Of a DNA stretch of 54,511 nucleotides, positions 39,486-52,138 are shown piece by piece. The notes under the pieces are model-generated. The model was given only the letters and a program-made list of their open reading frames with translations, had not been told where the DNA came from and searched no databases. This DNA is from Rhodocyclaceae bacterium. GTDB lineage: Bacteria; Pseudomonadota; Gammaproteobacteria; Burkholderiales; Rhodocyclaceae. A program made the position numbers and the translations under genes. Each line of letters opens with the position of its first letter. Within the stretch, counting starts at the first letter, position 1. Where the stretch lies: assembly GCA_026646875.1 (NCBI GenBank), contig JAPKHL010000008.1, positions 1-54,511 of the forward strand, given 5' to 3'.

Positions 39486-41087
39486 ATGGCGGAATGTTCC
39501 GGGATCCATTTCCACGAGGCGGCGGGCTGCGTGCTTGCCCAGGTTGATGCCGCGGCGGGGCCGTCGCCGCTTACCGTGGACGATCTGCGTGCGGCCCTGG
39601 CAGCGGCCGGCTTTGGCGAGTGCCTGCTCGACGAGGCGCGGCTGGCCGGTCTGGCGATGCGCTGCAATGCGCGGGAGAGCGGGTTTTCACTGCAGGTCGG
39701 TGAGCGGCGCAACGGCGATTTCGCGCTGTTCGTCGATGCCGACGAAATGCATGCGCGGGCGACCCTGACGGCGGCACGCGGGGGAAACCCGGTGTGCGCC
39801 GAGGAAATCTTCGTGGCCCTCGGTGCGGCCGGCGTCGTGCATGGCATCGACGAGGCCGCGATACGCGAGGCCTGTGCCGGCAATGCTGACGCAAGTTTTG
39901 TCGCGGCCCGGGGCGAGGCGCCGGTCGATGGTGTCGACACACGTTTCGAGATGCTGGTCGACGACAGCCGCGACCGGACACCCCGGATGAACGAGCAGGG
40001 CCTGATCGATTTTCGCGATCTCGGCGCCATTCCGTTGGTCAGTGCCGGACAGCCATTGATGCGTCGCGTGCCGCCGACGCCCGGCAGCGCCGGCCGCTCG
40101 GTGCGTGGCGGCGTGGTTCCGGCGCGCCCGGGGCGCAACGAGGCCTTTGCGTCGCCGCTGCTTGGCGCCGCGATCGATCCCGACGATCCCGACCTGCTGC
40201 GTGCGCAGGTCAACGGGCAGCCGGTGCGCTGCGGCAACGGCGTCAATGTCGAGCAGGTCCTGCGCCTGCGCGACGTCGATCTGGCGTCCGGCAACATCCA
40301 CTTCGACGGCAGCGTGCATGTCGCTGGCGAGGTGATGCCGGGAATGAAGGTGCATGCGACCGGCGACATCGTGGTCGGCGGGACGGTGGACGGCGGCGAG
40401 CTCGATGCCGGGGGCGACATTTCGGTGAGCGGCGGGGTCATCGCGCAGGCCGTCCTGCATGCCGGCGGGTCGGTTTCCGTGCGTTTCGCCGAGAATGCCC
40501 GGATCTGCGCCGGTGCTGCGCTTTCAGTCGGCGACATGGCGTTGCAGTGCGATCTGCTGGCGGGCAACCAGATCGCCGTGGGGACGGCGGCGCCGACGCG
40601 CGGTCGCCTTTCCGGCGGTACGGCACGGGCGGCGATGCGGATCGCCGCGCCCTTCTTCGGCCATCCGTCCGGCGGGGTCACCCTGCTGCAGGCAGGAGTC
40701 TCGCCGCAGCTCGAGGCGCAGTACCGCGAGCTGATGCAGCGCATCGAGGCGCAGCGCGCCGAGGAGGAGAAACTGCAGAAGCTCGTCCAGCATCTGGGCG
40801 CCCTGGGCGACAAGGGTGCCCAGATGCTGGAGCGGGCCCGCGCTTCCTGGCAGCATGCCGTGCAGACCTGGGCGCAGCTGCTGCCCGAGAAGGAGGCGCT
40901 GGAACGGCAGCTGGCCCGGCTGCGCGAGGCCACGCTGGTGGCCGGGGTCGGGGTGACGGGGGCCGTCGATGTGGTGCTCGGGCAGCGGACCCTGCGCCTG
41001 CGTCAGACACTCGAAGCCGGGACCTTCGCGGAACGCGCCGGGCAGTGCGTTTTCATCGATGCGGCGGGGGTCGAGCGGATTCTCTGA
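39486..41087 (+). CDS. FapA family protein (DUF342)
   Basis: A 533-residue protein. The central region has the polymer-like beta-helix repeats of FapA: GNIHFDGSVHVAGEV, HATGDIVVGGTVDGGELDAG and ISVSGGVIAQAVLHAGGSV. A coiled coil follows at about residues 405-480 (EAQYRELMQRIEAQRAEEEK, LLPEKEALERQLARLREAT), then a small C-terminal beta domain. No signal peptide is seen, so it is cytoplasmic. FapA proteins are linked with polar or cell-surface regulation in some bacteria, but a precise role is not known. The ATG follows a G-rich stretch. Confidence 0.85.
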   Translation: MAECSGIHFHEAAGCVLAQVDAAAGPSPLTVDDLRAALAAAGFGECLLDEARLAGLAMRCNARESGFSLQVGERRNGDFALFVDADEMHARATLTAARGGNPVCAEEIFVALGAAGVVHGIDEAAIREACAGNADASFVAARGEAPVDGVDTRFEMLVDDSRDRTPRMNEQGLIDFRDLGAIPLVSAGQPLMRRVPPTPGSAGRSVRGGVVPARPGRNEAFASPLLGAAIDPDDPDLLRAQVNGQPVRCGNGVNVEQVLRLRDVDLASGNIHFDGSVHVAGEVMPGMKVHATGDIVVGGTVDGGELDAGGDISVSGGVIAQAVLHAGGSVSVRFAENARICAGAALSVGDMALQCDLLAGNQIAVGTAAPTRGRLSGGTARAAMRIAAPFFGHPSGGVTLLQAGVSPQLEAQYRELMQRIEAQRAEEEKLQKLVQHLGALGDKGAQMLERARASWQHAVQTWAQLLPEKEALERQLARLREATLVAGVGVTGAVDVVLGQRTLRLRQTLEAGTFAERAGQCVFIDAAGVERIL

Positions 41088-41115
41088 GTGAGGTTGTCCG
41101 GTGACGCCGCCGGGA

Positions 41116-42243
41116 TCACGCCGGCGGGGGCAGGTCGCGCGTGACGGCGGCCTGGCGGAGCGCCAGCGCATGGCGGTGGCGGGCGCGCAGGCGTGGATCG
41201 GCGAGCACCGCGCCGACGGTCTCTCCCACCGCCATCACTGAGGCCAGCAGCGGCAGGACCAGCACGAGGCCGGTGACGCCGGCCACAGCGCCGCCGGCGA
41301 AGATCATCAGCACCGTGAGCAGGGGGTGCATCCGCAGGCTCCTGCCGATGGTCATCGGCATGAAGACGAAGTCGTCGAGCAGGCGCACGCCGATGAAGAG
41401 GGCGATGGCGGCGAGGGCGATCGACGGGTTGCCGGGGTAGTCGGTCGCGGCGACGAGCACCACCAGCAGACAGCCGGCGATCGATCCGACGTAGGGAATC
41501 CAGGCCAGCACGGCGGTCAGCACGCCGAGCAGCAGCGGCGAAGAGAGGCCGATGATCCAGAGGCCGAGGGCGAGACAGAGGGCGTCGAGCACGGTGAGCC
41601 GGATCAGTCCCTGGAAATAGAGGCGGGCGGTCCGGTCCAGACGGTCAAGCAGCAGCAGGGTGCGCTCGAAGAAGGCGTTCGGAACGGCGTTGGCGAGGAA
41701 GCGGCGGAAGCGCCAGCCGTCGCGCAGCATGAAGAAGGCGATGAAGGGGACCAGCAGTACCGAGGGCAGCCAGACTGCCGCAGTGAGCGCGGCGTCGGCC
41801 AGATGGCGGGCGGCAAGCCCCTCCCGCAGGCTGGCGACCTGTGTGGCGGCTTCCGTGGCGAGGCCGGCCCGCGCGGCGAAGGCGAAGCGGTTCTCCAGCC
41901 AGCGCAGGGCGGTATCGAGCAGGCGCAGGCCGCCGTCGAGGTAGCGCATGCCGCCTTCCTGGACGGCGTCGGCGAGCTGCGCCAGTGCCGGCGAGACCAG
42001 CCCGAGCAGGAGGGCGAGCAGGGCGAAGATGGCGGTGCCGACCAGTGCGGCGGCGCCGTCGTGCGAAACGCCGGCCAGCAGCAGCCTGCGCTTGAGCGGC
42101 AGCAGGAGGTAGTAGGCGATCAGCGCGAAGAGTACCGGCAGGACCAGCCAGAGCGCCTTCTGGAACAGGAAGAGAAGCAGGCAGGTGAGCGCCAGCCCGA
42201 GCGTCCAGATCAGGGGGCCGGCGGGGTTGTGCGTGCGCGTCAT
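41116..42243 (-). CDS. AI-2E family transporter (PerM-like permease)
   Basis: A 375-residue integral membrane protein with about eight hydrophobic segments: paired helices at residues 11-45, one near 62-85, a long amphipathic region of about 80 residues, then LPSVLLVPFIAFFMLRDGWR, DALCLALGLWIIGLSSPLLLG-type and IPYVGSIAGCLLVVL, and FMPMTIGRSLRMHPLLTVLM, typical of the AI-2E/PerM family. Members export small molecules or act as antiporters; the substrate cannot be inferred. The start overlaps the stop of the cyclic-nucleotide-binding gene by four bases. Confidence 0.9.
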   Translation of the reverse strand: MTRTHNPAGPLIWTLGLALTCLLLFLFQKALWLVLPVLFALIAYYLLLPLKRRLLLAGVSHDGAAALVGTAIFALLALLLGLVSPALAQLADAVQEGGMRYLDGGLRLLDTALRWLENRFAFAARAGLATEAATQVASLREGLAARHLADAALTAAVWLPSVLLVPFIAFFMLRDGWRFRRFLANAVPNAFFERTLLLLDRLDRTARLYFQGLIRLTVLDALCLALGLWIIGLSSPLLLGVLTAVLAWIPYVGSIAGCLLVVLVAATDYPGNPSIALAAIALFIGVRLLDDFVFMPMTIGRSLRMHPLLTVLMIFAGGAVAGVTGLVLVLPLLASVMAVGETVGAVLADPRLRARHRHALALRQAAVTRDLPPPA

Positions 42244-42710
42244 GGGGCGGCCTCCGTGGCGGCCGCCTGGCGACGGATGATGCCGGCATAGTGGCGGGCG
42301 AGCTGGAAGGAGAGCTTGCCGGCGATTGCCGCGTGCGCGGTCATCAGCCCCGTGAAATCCCCGCGGAACATCACGCCGAGCGCGCAGTCGTCGAGCGCGC
42401 GCGCCTGCGCCGAACGCGGGCCGCCGTCGATCAGGGCCAGCTCGCCGAACAGGCCGCCGGCCGCCACCGTGGCGATCGGGTTGCCGCTGTCACCCTGCCG
42501 GCAGATCGCGACGCGGCCAGAGAGCACCGTGTAGATCGCCTGACCTTCGTCACCCTGGTCGAAGATCACCTCGCCGGCGAGATAGTGTCGTTCATGGATC
42601 AGGGTGCCGACGATCCGCAACTCGCGCGGCGAGAGCGTCGCAAACAGTGGACTGGTCGCGAGACGGGCATGCAGGGGCGAGGCGGGGGGGGAGGCGAAGA
42701 GTCTGAACAC
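42240..42710 (-). CDS. Cyclic nucleotide-binding domain protein
   Basis: A 156-residue protein made of one cNMP-binding domain: LAGEVIFDQGDEGQAIYTVLSGRVAI, then the phosphate-binding cassette GELALIDGGPRSAQARA with the conserved Glu and Arg. There is no helix-turn-helix, so it is not a Crp-like regulator. It overlaps the permease gene by four bases (ATGA), and the two likely form a ligand-gated or regulated pair. The hopanoid genes end 117 bases upstream on the same strand. Confidence 0.9.
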   Translation of the reverse strand: MFRLFASPPASPLHARLATSPLFATLSPRELRIVGTLIHERHYLAGEVIFDQGDEGQAIYTVLSGRVAICRQGDSGNPIATVAAGGLFGELALIDGGPRSAQARALDDCALGVMFRGDFTGLMTAHAAIAGKLSFQLARHYAGIIRRQAAATEAAP

Positions 42711-42827
42711 GGTTAACCTCGTTCGTGGCGGTTGTGCCGCGCGGTGCGGGCCGGTCCCGGGCTTGCCGGCGGGATTCTACCTTCATTCCGCCTGCCGGCC
42801 ACGCCTGCCGCATGACGGGTGGGTGGC

Positions 42828-44150
42828 TCATGCACCGGCTTCCGGGTGGAGGCAGCCGCGTGCGGCAGCGACACCGCTGCGCACGGCGCCTTCGAGCGTG
42901 GCCGGGTAGTCGGCACAGGCATGGTCGCCGGCGATCCACAGGCCGGCGCGCCCGCTCGACGCAGCCGCGCGCGGCAGGTCGGGGCGGCAGGAGAAGGTGG
43001 CGCGCCGCTCGCGGAGGGTGCGCCACCAGCGCGGCGCCGGCAGCGTGCGCTGCAGCGCGGCCTGTAGCTCGCGGTGCAGCCGCTCGGCGAGTGCATCGTT
43101 GTCGCAGGCCTCCCAGTCGCCATGGGCGCTGAGCACGCAGGCAATGAGACCGGGCGTACCGCACAGGGCGCCGCGGTCGAAGGCCCATTGTCCGAGCTCG
43201 CCGTCGTGGCCGGCATTGAGTCCGAGCATCGGAAAGGGCAGCGCAACCTCGGCCGGATAGGCGAGGTAGACGGTGGCGATCGGTTCGTACGCGTAGCCGG
43301 CGATGCGTCCGGCGAGCGGCGCCGTCGCCGGATGTCCGGCGAGCAGCGGGACGGCATGCTGCGGGGCGCAGGCGAGCACGACGCGGTCGAAGGACATACC
43401 GGCGACGCTGCAGTCGTCGCCGATCCGTTCGATGCGCGCGGACAGGCGGATATCGCCGCCGTGCCGGCGGATGAAGGCGGCGGCGGGGGCGACAAAGAGC
43501 CGGTCGAGGTCGGCTGCCGGCAGCAGCAGGTCGGTATCGGCGCGACCGCCGCCGAGGCTGTCGCGCAGCACGTTGACGAAGATTTGCGCCGAGGCGTTTT
43601 CCGGTGCGGTGTTGAGCGCCGCGAGGCAGAGCGGCTCCCACAGGCGGCGGCGCAGCGCGCCGTGTTGGCCGTGCCGGTCGAGCAGTTCGCCGACGCTGCA
43701 GTCGGCCGCCAGGCGATAGCCGTCCGCCTGCAGGCGGCGCATGAAACGGGCGGCGGCGAGCTTGCCGGCGAGGGGGGCGCCGCGGGCCATGAGCAGCCCG
43801 GCGGCGAGGTGCAGCGGCGCGGGCAGGCGCGGCAGGCGCAGCCGGAAAGGCTTTGGACGCGCTCCGGGAAAGGCGAGTTCGAGTGGCAGGCGGCGCAGCA
43901 GGTGCTCCGGGTCGGCGCCGACGCTGCGCATCAGGCGCAGCGTTTCGCGGTAGGCGCCGACGAGGATGTGCTGGCCGTTGTCCAGTGTCTGTCCGTGCAG
44001 GCTCACCGAACGGGCGCGGCCGCCGAGCTGGCGGGCGGCTTCGAAGAGGGTGACGCGGCAGCCGGCAGCGGCCAGTTCGACGGCGGCGGTCAATCCTGCC
44101 CAGCCGCCGCCGATGACGGCGATGCGCAGGGGGGCGTTCGTGGCGCTCAT
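42828..44150 (-). CDS. hpnE: HpnE, hydroxysqualene dehydroxylase
   Basis: A 440-residue FAD-dependent amine-oxidase-like enzyme. The dinucleotide motif is IAVIGGGWAGLTAAVELAAAG, followed by LFEAARQLGGRARSV and NGQHILVGAYRETL; the C-terminal FAD contact reads GLWIAGDHACADYPATLEGAV. It reduces hydroxysqualene to squalene, the last step of the HpnDCE route to hopanoids. Start at MSATNAPLRIAV. It lies 56 bases downstream of hpnD. Confidence 0.94.
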   Translation of the reverse strand: MSATNAPLRIAVIGGGWAGLTAAVELAAAGCRVTLFEAARQLGGRARSVSLHGQTLDNGQHILVGAYRETLRLMRSVGADPEHLLRRLPLELAFPGARPKPFRLRLPRLPAPLHLAAGLLMARGAPLAGKLAAARFMRRLQADGYRLAADCSVGELLDRHGQHGALRRRLWEPLCLAALNTAPENASAQIFVNVLRDSLGGGRADTDLLLPAADLDRLFVAPAAAFIRRHGGDIRLSARIERIGDDCSVAGMSFDRVVLACAPQHAVPLLAGHPATAPLAGRIAGYAYEPIATVYLAYPAEVALPFPMLGLNAGHDGELGQWAFDRGALCGTPGLIACVLSAHGDWEACDNDALAERLHRELQAALQRTLPAPRWWRTLRERRATFSCRPDLPRAAASSGRAGLWIAGDHACADYPATLEGAVRSGVAAARGCLHPEAGA

Positions 44151-44206
44151 CGCAGCCGGTCCCGGGGTGGGCGGCGGGCGTCGCGCCATGCGTGCGCCGG
44201 CATCGC

Positions 44207-45040
44207 TCAGCCCTTCACCCAGGTGCGCCAGGCGATCCACAGCTTGCGCAGCGGCGGCAGCGAGGTGCGTTGCGTGAGTACCCGGCAGCCGTCGCGCTGG
44301 ATCTCGTCGAGCAGGGTGCGGTAGATGGCGGCCATCACCAGGCCGGGGCGCTGTGCCTTGCGGTCGACCGCCGGCAGCGCTTCCATGGCCTGCCGGTAGT
44401 AGTGCTCGGCGCGCTCGATCTGGAAGGCCATCAGCTGACGGAAATTGTCCGACTCTCGGGCATTGAGGATGTCGGCGGCGGGTACGCCGAAGCGCTGCAG
44501 CTCGTCGATCGGCAGGTAGATGCGGCCGCGCCGCGCATCCTCGCCGACGTCGCGGATGATATTGGTGAGCTGGAAGGCCATGCCGAGATCGTGCGCGTAT
44601 TTCAGTGTACGCCGGTCGGTGTAGCCGAAGATCTCGGCGGCGAGCAGGCCGACCACGCTGGCCACGCGGTAGCAGTAGAGGGAGAGCGCCTTGAAGTCGA
44701 GATAGCGCGACTGGCGCAGGTCCATCTCCATGCCGTCGATGATTTCCAGCAGCTGTTCCTGCGGCAGGTCGAATTCGGCAAGTACCGGTTGCAGCGCGCG
44801 GGTGACCGGGTGTTCCGGAGTGCCGGCGTAGAGGCGCGCGAGCTCCTGCCGCCACCAGGCAAGCTTGGTGGCGGCGATCTGCGCGTCGTGGCATTCGTCG
44901 ACCACGTCGTCCACCTCGCGGCAGAAGGCGTACAGCGCGGTGATCGCCCGCCGCCGGGGCGGCGGCAGGAACAGGAAGCTGTAGTAGAAGCTCGAGCCGC
45001 TCTGGGCGGCCTTCTGCTGGCAGTATTCCTCGGGGGTCAT
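44207..45040 (-). CDS. hpnD: HpnD, presqualene diphosphate synthase
   Basis: A 277-residue squalene/phytoene synthase-family enzyme. The two Asp-rich magnesium sites are CREVDDVVDECHD and NIIRDVGEDARRGRIYLP; SGSSFYYSFLFLPPPRRRAI opens the active site. HpnD condenses two farnesyl diphosphates to presqualene diphosphate. It is distinguished from HpnC by this fuller second aspartate motif. The order hpnC-hpnD-hpnE is standard. Hopanoid cyclase is not in the window. Confidence 0.94.
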   Translation of the reverse strand: MTPEEYCQQKAAQSGSSFYYSFLFLPPPRRRAITALYAFCREVDDVVDECHDAQIAATKLAWWRQELARLYAGTPEHPVTRALQPVLAEFDLPQEQLLEIIDGMEMDLRQSRYLDFKALSLYCYRVASVVGLLAAEIFGYTDRRTLKYAHDLGMAFQLTNIIRDVGEDARRGRIYLPIDELQRFGVPAADILNARESDNFRQLMAFQIERAEHYYRQAMEALPAVDRKAQRPGLVMAAIYRTLLDEIQRDGCRVLTQRTSLPPLRKLWIAWRTWVKG

Positions 45041-45100
45041 GGCATCGTCTCGCGGATGGTGTGCGTACTGTTGGTGTTGTCGGCGTCGTTCGCCGCCGTG

Positions 45101-45910
45101 CTACATGGCAATGCTGCGTCCGGCCATGCGCAGCCAGTCCGTCGCACCGAGCACCGGGCGCTGGCGGAAGACGTCGCCGCGCACGCGGCGGATCTTCTCG
45201 AGGATGCGCAGGCCGCCCTGCACGGTCAGGCGGATTTCCCAGCCCATCCGCCCGGGCAGGGCATGGACCAGCGGCGCGCCGTCGAGCAGCAGGGCGCGCG
45301 CGCGGTCGGTCTGGAAGTCGAGCAGGGCCGCCCAGGCGGCGCTCCAGCGGCCCCCGGCGATCTGCGCCTCGGCGATGCCGAAGCGGGCGAGCTCGTCCTG
45401 CGGCAGGTAGACTCGTCCCTTCTGCCAGTCGAGGGCGATGTCCTGCCAGAAGTTGATCAATTGCAGGGCCGTGCAGATGCCGTCGGAGCGGCGCAGGTTT
45501 TCGGCGCTGGCGCGGTCGACGAGATGCAGCAGCAGGCGGCCGACCGGGTTGGCCGAACGTCGGCAGTAATCGAGCAGGGCAGGGTAGTCGGCATAGCGCT
45601 GCGTGGTGACGTCCTGGGCGAAGGCGTCGAGCAGATCGCGCAGCAGCTGCACCGGCAGGCGGTGCGCGCGGACCGCCCGGGCCAGCTCGGCATCCGCGTC
45701 CGCTTCCATCGCCTCACCGCGTTCGATCCGGTCGAGCGTGCGGGAAAAAGCGGCAAGCCCCTCGAGCCGCGCCGCCGCGCTGGCCTCGCCTTCGTCGGCG
45801 ATGTCGTCGGCAGCGCGGGCGAAGCGGTAGATTGCCTCAATCGGCCGCCGCAGACGTGCCGGGAGCAGCAGCGAGGCAACCGGAAAGTTTTCGTAGTGGT
45901 CGACGGGCAT
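45101..45910 (-). CDS. hpnC: HpnC, hydroxysqualene synthase
   Basis: A 269-residue squalene/phytoene synthase paralogue beginning MPVDHYENFPVASLLLPARL, the HpnC N-terminus. Aspartate sites are RAADDIADEGEAS and NFWQDIALDWQKGRVYLP. It turns presqualene diphosphate into hydroxysqualene. An in-frame extension of 45 residues upstream runs into the promoter region and is not used. Its promoter region is shared with that of tRNA-Leu on the other strand. Confidence 0.93.
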   Translation of the reverse strand: MPVDHYENFPVASLLLPARLRRPIEAIYRFARAADDIADEGEASAAARLEGLAAFSRTLDRIERGEAMEADADAELARAVRAHRLPVQLLRDLLDAFAQDVTTQRYADYPALLDYCRRSANPVGRLLLHLVDRASAENLRRSDGICTALQLINFWQDIALDWQKGRVYLPQDELARFGIAEAQIAGGRWSAAWAALLDFQTDRARALLLDGAPLVHALPGRMGWEIRLTVQGGLRILEKIRRVRGDVFRQRPVLGATDWLRMAGRSIAM

Positions 45911-45951
45911 CGGGCGGGCGGGTGTCGGTGCGGCGGGGCGCTGTACAGCGG

Positions 45952-45981
45952 CTGACAGTATAGGATTATCTCGGTTAAAAT
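45952..45981 (+). promoter_or_regulatory. Promoter of tRNA-Leu and tig
   Basis: CTGACA at 45952-45957 and TAAAAT at 45976-45981, five of six matches each, spacer 18. The -10 ends 12 bases before the tRNA. Confidence 0.7.
45957..45962 (-). promoter_or_regulatory. Possible -10 element of hpnC
   Basis: The minus strand reads TATACT, 47 bases upstream of the hpnC start. The -35 is poor. It overlaps the -35 of the divergent tRNA-Leu promoter by one base. A perfect 12-bp palindrome, CGCTGTACAGCG at 45939-45950, lies just downstream of it. Confidence 0.45.
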
Positions 45982-45993
45982 GGCAGATTAAGC

Positions 45994-46078
45994 GCGAGAG
46001 TGGCGAAATTGGTAGACGCACTGGATTTAGGTTCCAGCGCCGCAAGGCGTGGGGGTTCGAGTCCCTTCTCTCGCACCA
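45994..46078 (+). tRNA. tRNA-Leu (UAG)
   Basis: An 85-base gene. The acceptor stem GCGAGAG pairs with CTCTCGC, the T arm reads GGGTTCGAGTCCC-like (here GGGGTTCGAGTCCC), the anticodon loop ATTTAGG gives UAG, and a long variable arm typical of tRNA-Leu is present. CCA is encoded at 46076-46078. Confidence 0.97.
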
Positions 46079-46130
46079 CGGTCTGAACGACCATTTGCCC
46101 GTATTTCACGGATTTTCAATGGGACTCTCA

Positions 46131-47450
46131 ATGGAAACGAACGCTGCAAACACCAACGAACAAGCCGTCAACGCCCTCGAGCGTCGCCTGGATCTCACGG
46201 TGGCGATCGCCGATCTCGACAAGGATGTCGACCAGCGTCTGAAGCGCATGGGCAAGAACGTCAAGATGCCCGGTTTCCGTCCCGGCAAGGTGCCTGCCAG
46301 CATCGTCCGCCAGCAGTACGGTGACCAGGCCCGCCACGAGGCGCTCAGCGAAGCCCTTGATCGCGCCTTCGGCGAGGCCGTGACGAGCAGCAAGCTGCGT
46401 GTCGCCGGCTACCCGCGCATCGAGCCGAAGGCTAGCGAGAGCTCCACCCATCTCGAATTCGCCGCGATCTTCGAGGTCTACCCCGAAGTCAAGCTGGGCG
46501 ACCTGTCCACCGTGGAGATCGAGCGGCCGGTGCTGGAAGTCACCGCCGCCGAGGTCGACAACACCCTCGAGATCCTGCGCAAGCAGCGCGTCAATTATCA
46601 GCCCGTCGACCGTGCCGCCGCCGCTGGCGACCGCGTGGTCATCGATTTCCTCGGCAAGAAGGGTGGCGAGCCGTTCCAGGGCGGTCAGGCCACCGATTAC
46701 GGCTTCGTCCTCGGCGAGGGTTCGATGCTGGCCGATTTCGAGAACGCCGTGACCGGCTGCAAGGCGGGCGAGTCGAAGACTTTCGACATGACCTTCCCGG
46801 AAGACTATTTCGCCAAGGAACTGGCTGGCCAGGCGGTGACCTTCGACATCACCGTCAAGGAAGTGCGCGAGCCGGTGCTGCCCGAGGTCGATGCCGACTT
46901 CGCCCGGGCCCTTGGCGTCGAGGATGGCGACGTGGCCAAGATGCGTGGCGAGATCGAGGCCAATCTGCGCCGCGAAGTGAAGAAGCGCCTGCAGTCGCGC
47001 GTCAAGGAGCAGGTCATGGACGCTCTGCTCAAGGTGACGCCGATCGACGTGCCGAACGCGCTGGTCGAGCTGGAAATCGATCGCCTGATGCAGATGGCCC
47101 GTGCCGACATGGAGCAACGTGGGATGAAGGCCAAGGACTTCCCGATGCAGCCGGGCTGGTTCGCCGATCAGGCCAAGCGCCGCGTCAGCCTCGGCCTGAT
47201 TCTCGCCGAGGTGGTCAAGGTCAACGATCTGCACGCCAAGTCCGATCAGGTCAAGGCCATCGTCGAGGAAGCCGCGCAGAGCTATGAGCATCCGGAAGAA
47301 GTCGTGCGCTGGTACTATGCCCAGCCGCAGCGCCTTGCCGAGATCGAGGGCGTGGCGATCGAGGACAACGTGGTCGCCTGGGCGCTCTCCAGCGCCAAGG
47401 TCGTCGACAAGCCGGCCGCCTTCGACGAGCTGATGGGCCAGAAGGCCTGA
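46131..47450 (+). CDS. tig: Trigger factor, ribosome-bound chaperone
   Basis: A 439-residue protein. The N-terminal ribosome-binding motif is [13 protein letters not shown], the FKBP-like domain holds [17 protein letters not shown] and [16 protein letters not shown], and the C-terminal chaperone arms are rich in Lys, Glu and Ala. It meets nascent chains at the exit tunnel. Start uncertain between 46131 ([10 protein letters not shown]) and the in-frame ATG at 46119; GGGA stands nearer the first. It follows tRNA-Leu by 52 bases, without an obvious promoter of its own, and precedes clpP. Confidence 0.95.
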   Translation: METNAANTNEQAVNALERRLDLTVAIADLDKDVDQRLKRMGKNVKMPGFRPGKVPASIVRQQYGDQARHEALSEALDRAFGEAVTSSKLRVAGYPRIEPKASESSTHLEFAAIFEVYPEVKLGDLSTVEIERPVLEVTAAEVDNTLEILRKQRVNYQPVDRAAAAGDRVVIDFLGKKGGEPFQGGQATDYGFVLGEGSMLADFENAVTGCKAGESKTFDMTFPEDYFAKELAGQAVTFDITVKEVREPVLPEVDADFARALGVEDGDVAKMRGEIEANLRREVKKRLQSRVKEQVMDALLKVTPIDVPNALVELEIDRLMQMARADMEQRGMKAKDFPMQPGWFADQAKRRVSLGLILAEVVKVNDLHAKSDQVKAIVEEAAQSYEHPEEVVRWYYAQPQRLAEIEGVAIEDNVVAWALSSAKVVDKPAAFDELMGQKA

Positions 47451-47482
47451 GCGTTCCGCAACCCGGACACAGAGGAGCTGAG

Positions 47483-48124
47483 ATGAGCGTCGATCGTTTC
47501 GAATACGGCAGCAACTGGGATCCGCAGGCCCTGGGCATGGTCCCCATGGTGATCGAGCAGAGCGGGCGCGGCGAACGTGCCTACGACATCTACTCGCGCC
47601 TGCTCAAGGAGCGCGTGGTGTTCCTGGTCGGACCGGTCAACGACGTCACCGCCAACCTGGTGGTGGCGCAGCTCCTCTTCCTCGAGGCGGAGAATCCGGA
47701 CAAGGACATCTCCTTCTATATCAACTCGCCCGGCGGGTCGGTGACGGCGGGGATGTCGATCTATGACACCATGCAGTTCATCAAGCCGGACGTGTCCACG
47801 CTGTGCATGGGACAGGCCTGCTCGATGGGAGCCTTCCTGCTCAACGCCGGCACCAAGGGCAAGCGCTTCGCGCTCCCCAATTCGCGTGTCATGATCCACC
47901 AGCCGATGGGCGGTTTCCAGGGGCAGGCCTCGGACATCGCCATCCATGCCAAGGAAATCCTCTCGCTGCGCGCCAAGCTCAACGAGATCATGGCCAAGCA
48001 CAGCGGCCAGCCGATCGAGCGCATCGAGCGCGACACCGATCGCGATAATTTCCTTTCTGCGCAGGAAGCGGCAGAATATGGACTGATCGACAAGGTGCTG
48101 GAGAGTCGCCACCAGTCGGCCTGA
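47483..48124 (+). CDS. clpP: ClpP, ATP-dependent Clp protease proteolytic subunit
   Basis: A 213-residue serine peptidase that forms two stacked heptameric rings. The active serine is in [14 protein letters not shown], histidine in MIHQPMGG and aspartate further on near [25 protein letters not shown] is the oxyanion region. GAGGAG stands eight bases before the ATG. It lies between tig and clpX, 32 and 56 bases apart. Confidence 0.97.
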   Translation: MSVDRFEYGSNWDPQALGMVPMVIEQSGRGERAYDIYSRLLKERVVFLVGPVNDVTANLVVAQLLFLEAENPDKDISFYINSPGGSVTAGMSIYDTMQFIKPDVSTLCMGQACSMGAFLLNAGTKGKRFALPNSRVMIHQPMGGFQGQASDIAIHAKEILSLRAKLNEIMAKHSGQPIERIERDTDRDNFLSAQEAAEYGLIDKVLESRHQSA

Positions 48125-48180
48125 GTGTCGCCCTGACTGCGACGCCGGTCCAGCAGCAACAAGGAATGAGGTAGGCGGAA

Positions 48181-49452
<1,272 letters not shown>

Positions 49453-49491
49453 TTTACCGCGTGCCTCGCGACAACCGGCCGCATCGCGCGG

Positions 49492-49519
49492 CTTGAATTT
49501 CCGGTCCATGGCCCCATCT
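49492..49519 (+). promoter_or_regulatory. Sigma-32 (heat-shock) promoter of lon
   Basis: CTTGAAT at 49492-49498 (six of seven) and a perfect CCCCATCT at 49512-49519 with a 13-base spacer, 34 bases before the lon ATG. Confidence 0.88.
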
Positions 49520-49531
49520 GGGGCCATGGAC
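49504..49531. repeat. Perfect 13-bp inverted repeat over the lon promoter
   Basis: Arms 49504-49516 and 49519-49531 with two central bases TC. It spans the -10 of the heat-shock promoter and the expected transcription start. As RNA it would form a 12-bp stem with a four-base loop, only in transcripts that read through from clpX. Confidence 0.8.
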
Positions 49532-49553
49532 GCTTACCTAGAAGGCACAACCG

Positions 49554-51968
<2,415 letters not shown>

Positions 51969-51977
51969 GCCGCCGCG

Positions 51978-52007
51978 CTGGCAATACCGGGAAGGATGCG
52001 CTAGAAT
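51978..52007 (+). promoter_or_regulatory. Promoter of tRNA-Val and tRNA-Asp
   Basis: CTGGCA at 51978-51983 and TAGAAT at 52002-52007, spacer 18. The -10 ends 30 bases before tRNA-Val. Confidence 0.6.
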
Positions 52008-52037
52008 CCCGGTCTTTGCGCTTCAGCCGGTTGGCGC

Positions 52038-52113
52038 GGGTGCTTAGCTCAGTTGGTAGAGCGCTAGCCTTACAAGCTGGATGTCGGCGGTTCGATCCCG
52101 TCAGCACCCACCA
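52038..52113 (+). tRNA. tRNA-Val (UAC)
   Basis: A 76-base gene. Acceptor GGGTGCT pairs with AGCACCC, the D arm is AGCTCAGTTGGTAGAGC, the anticodon loop CTTACAA gives UAC, and the T loop is GTTCGATCC-like. CCA is encoded. Confidence 0.97.
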
Positions 52114-52138
52114 GAAGAACAAAACGGTTTCATCGCGC

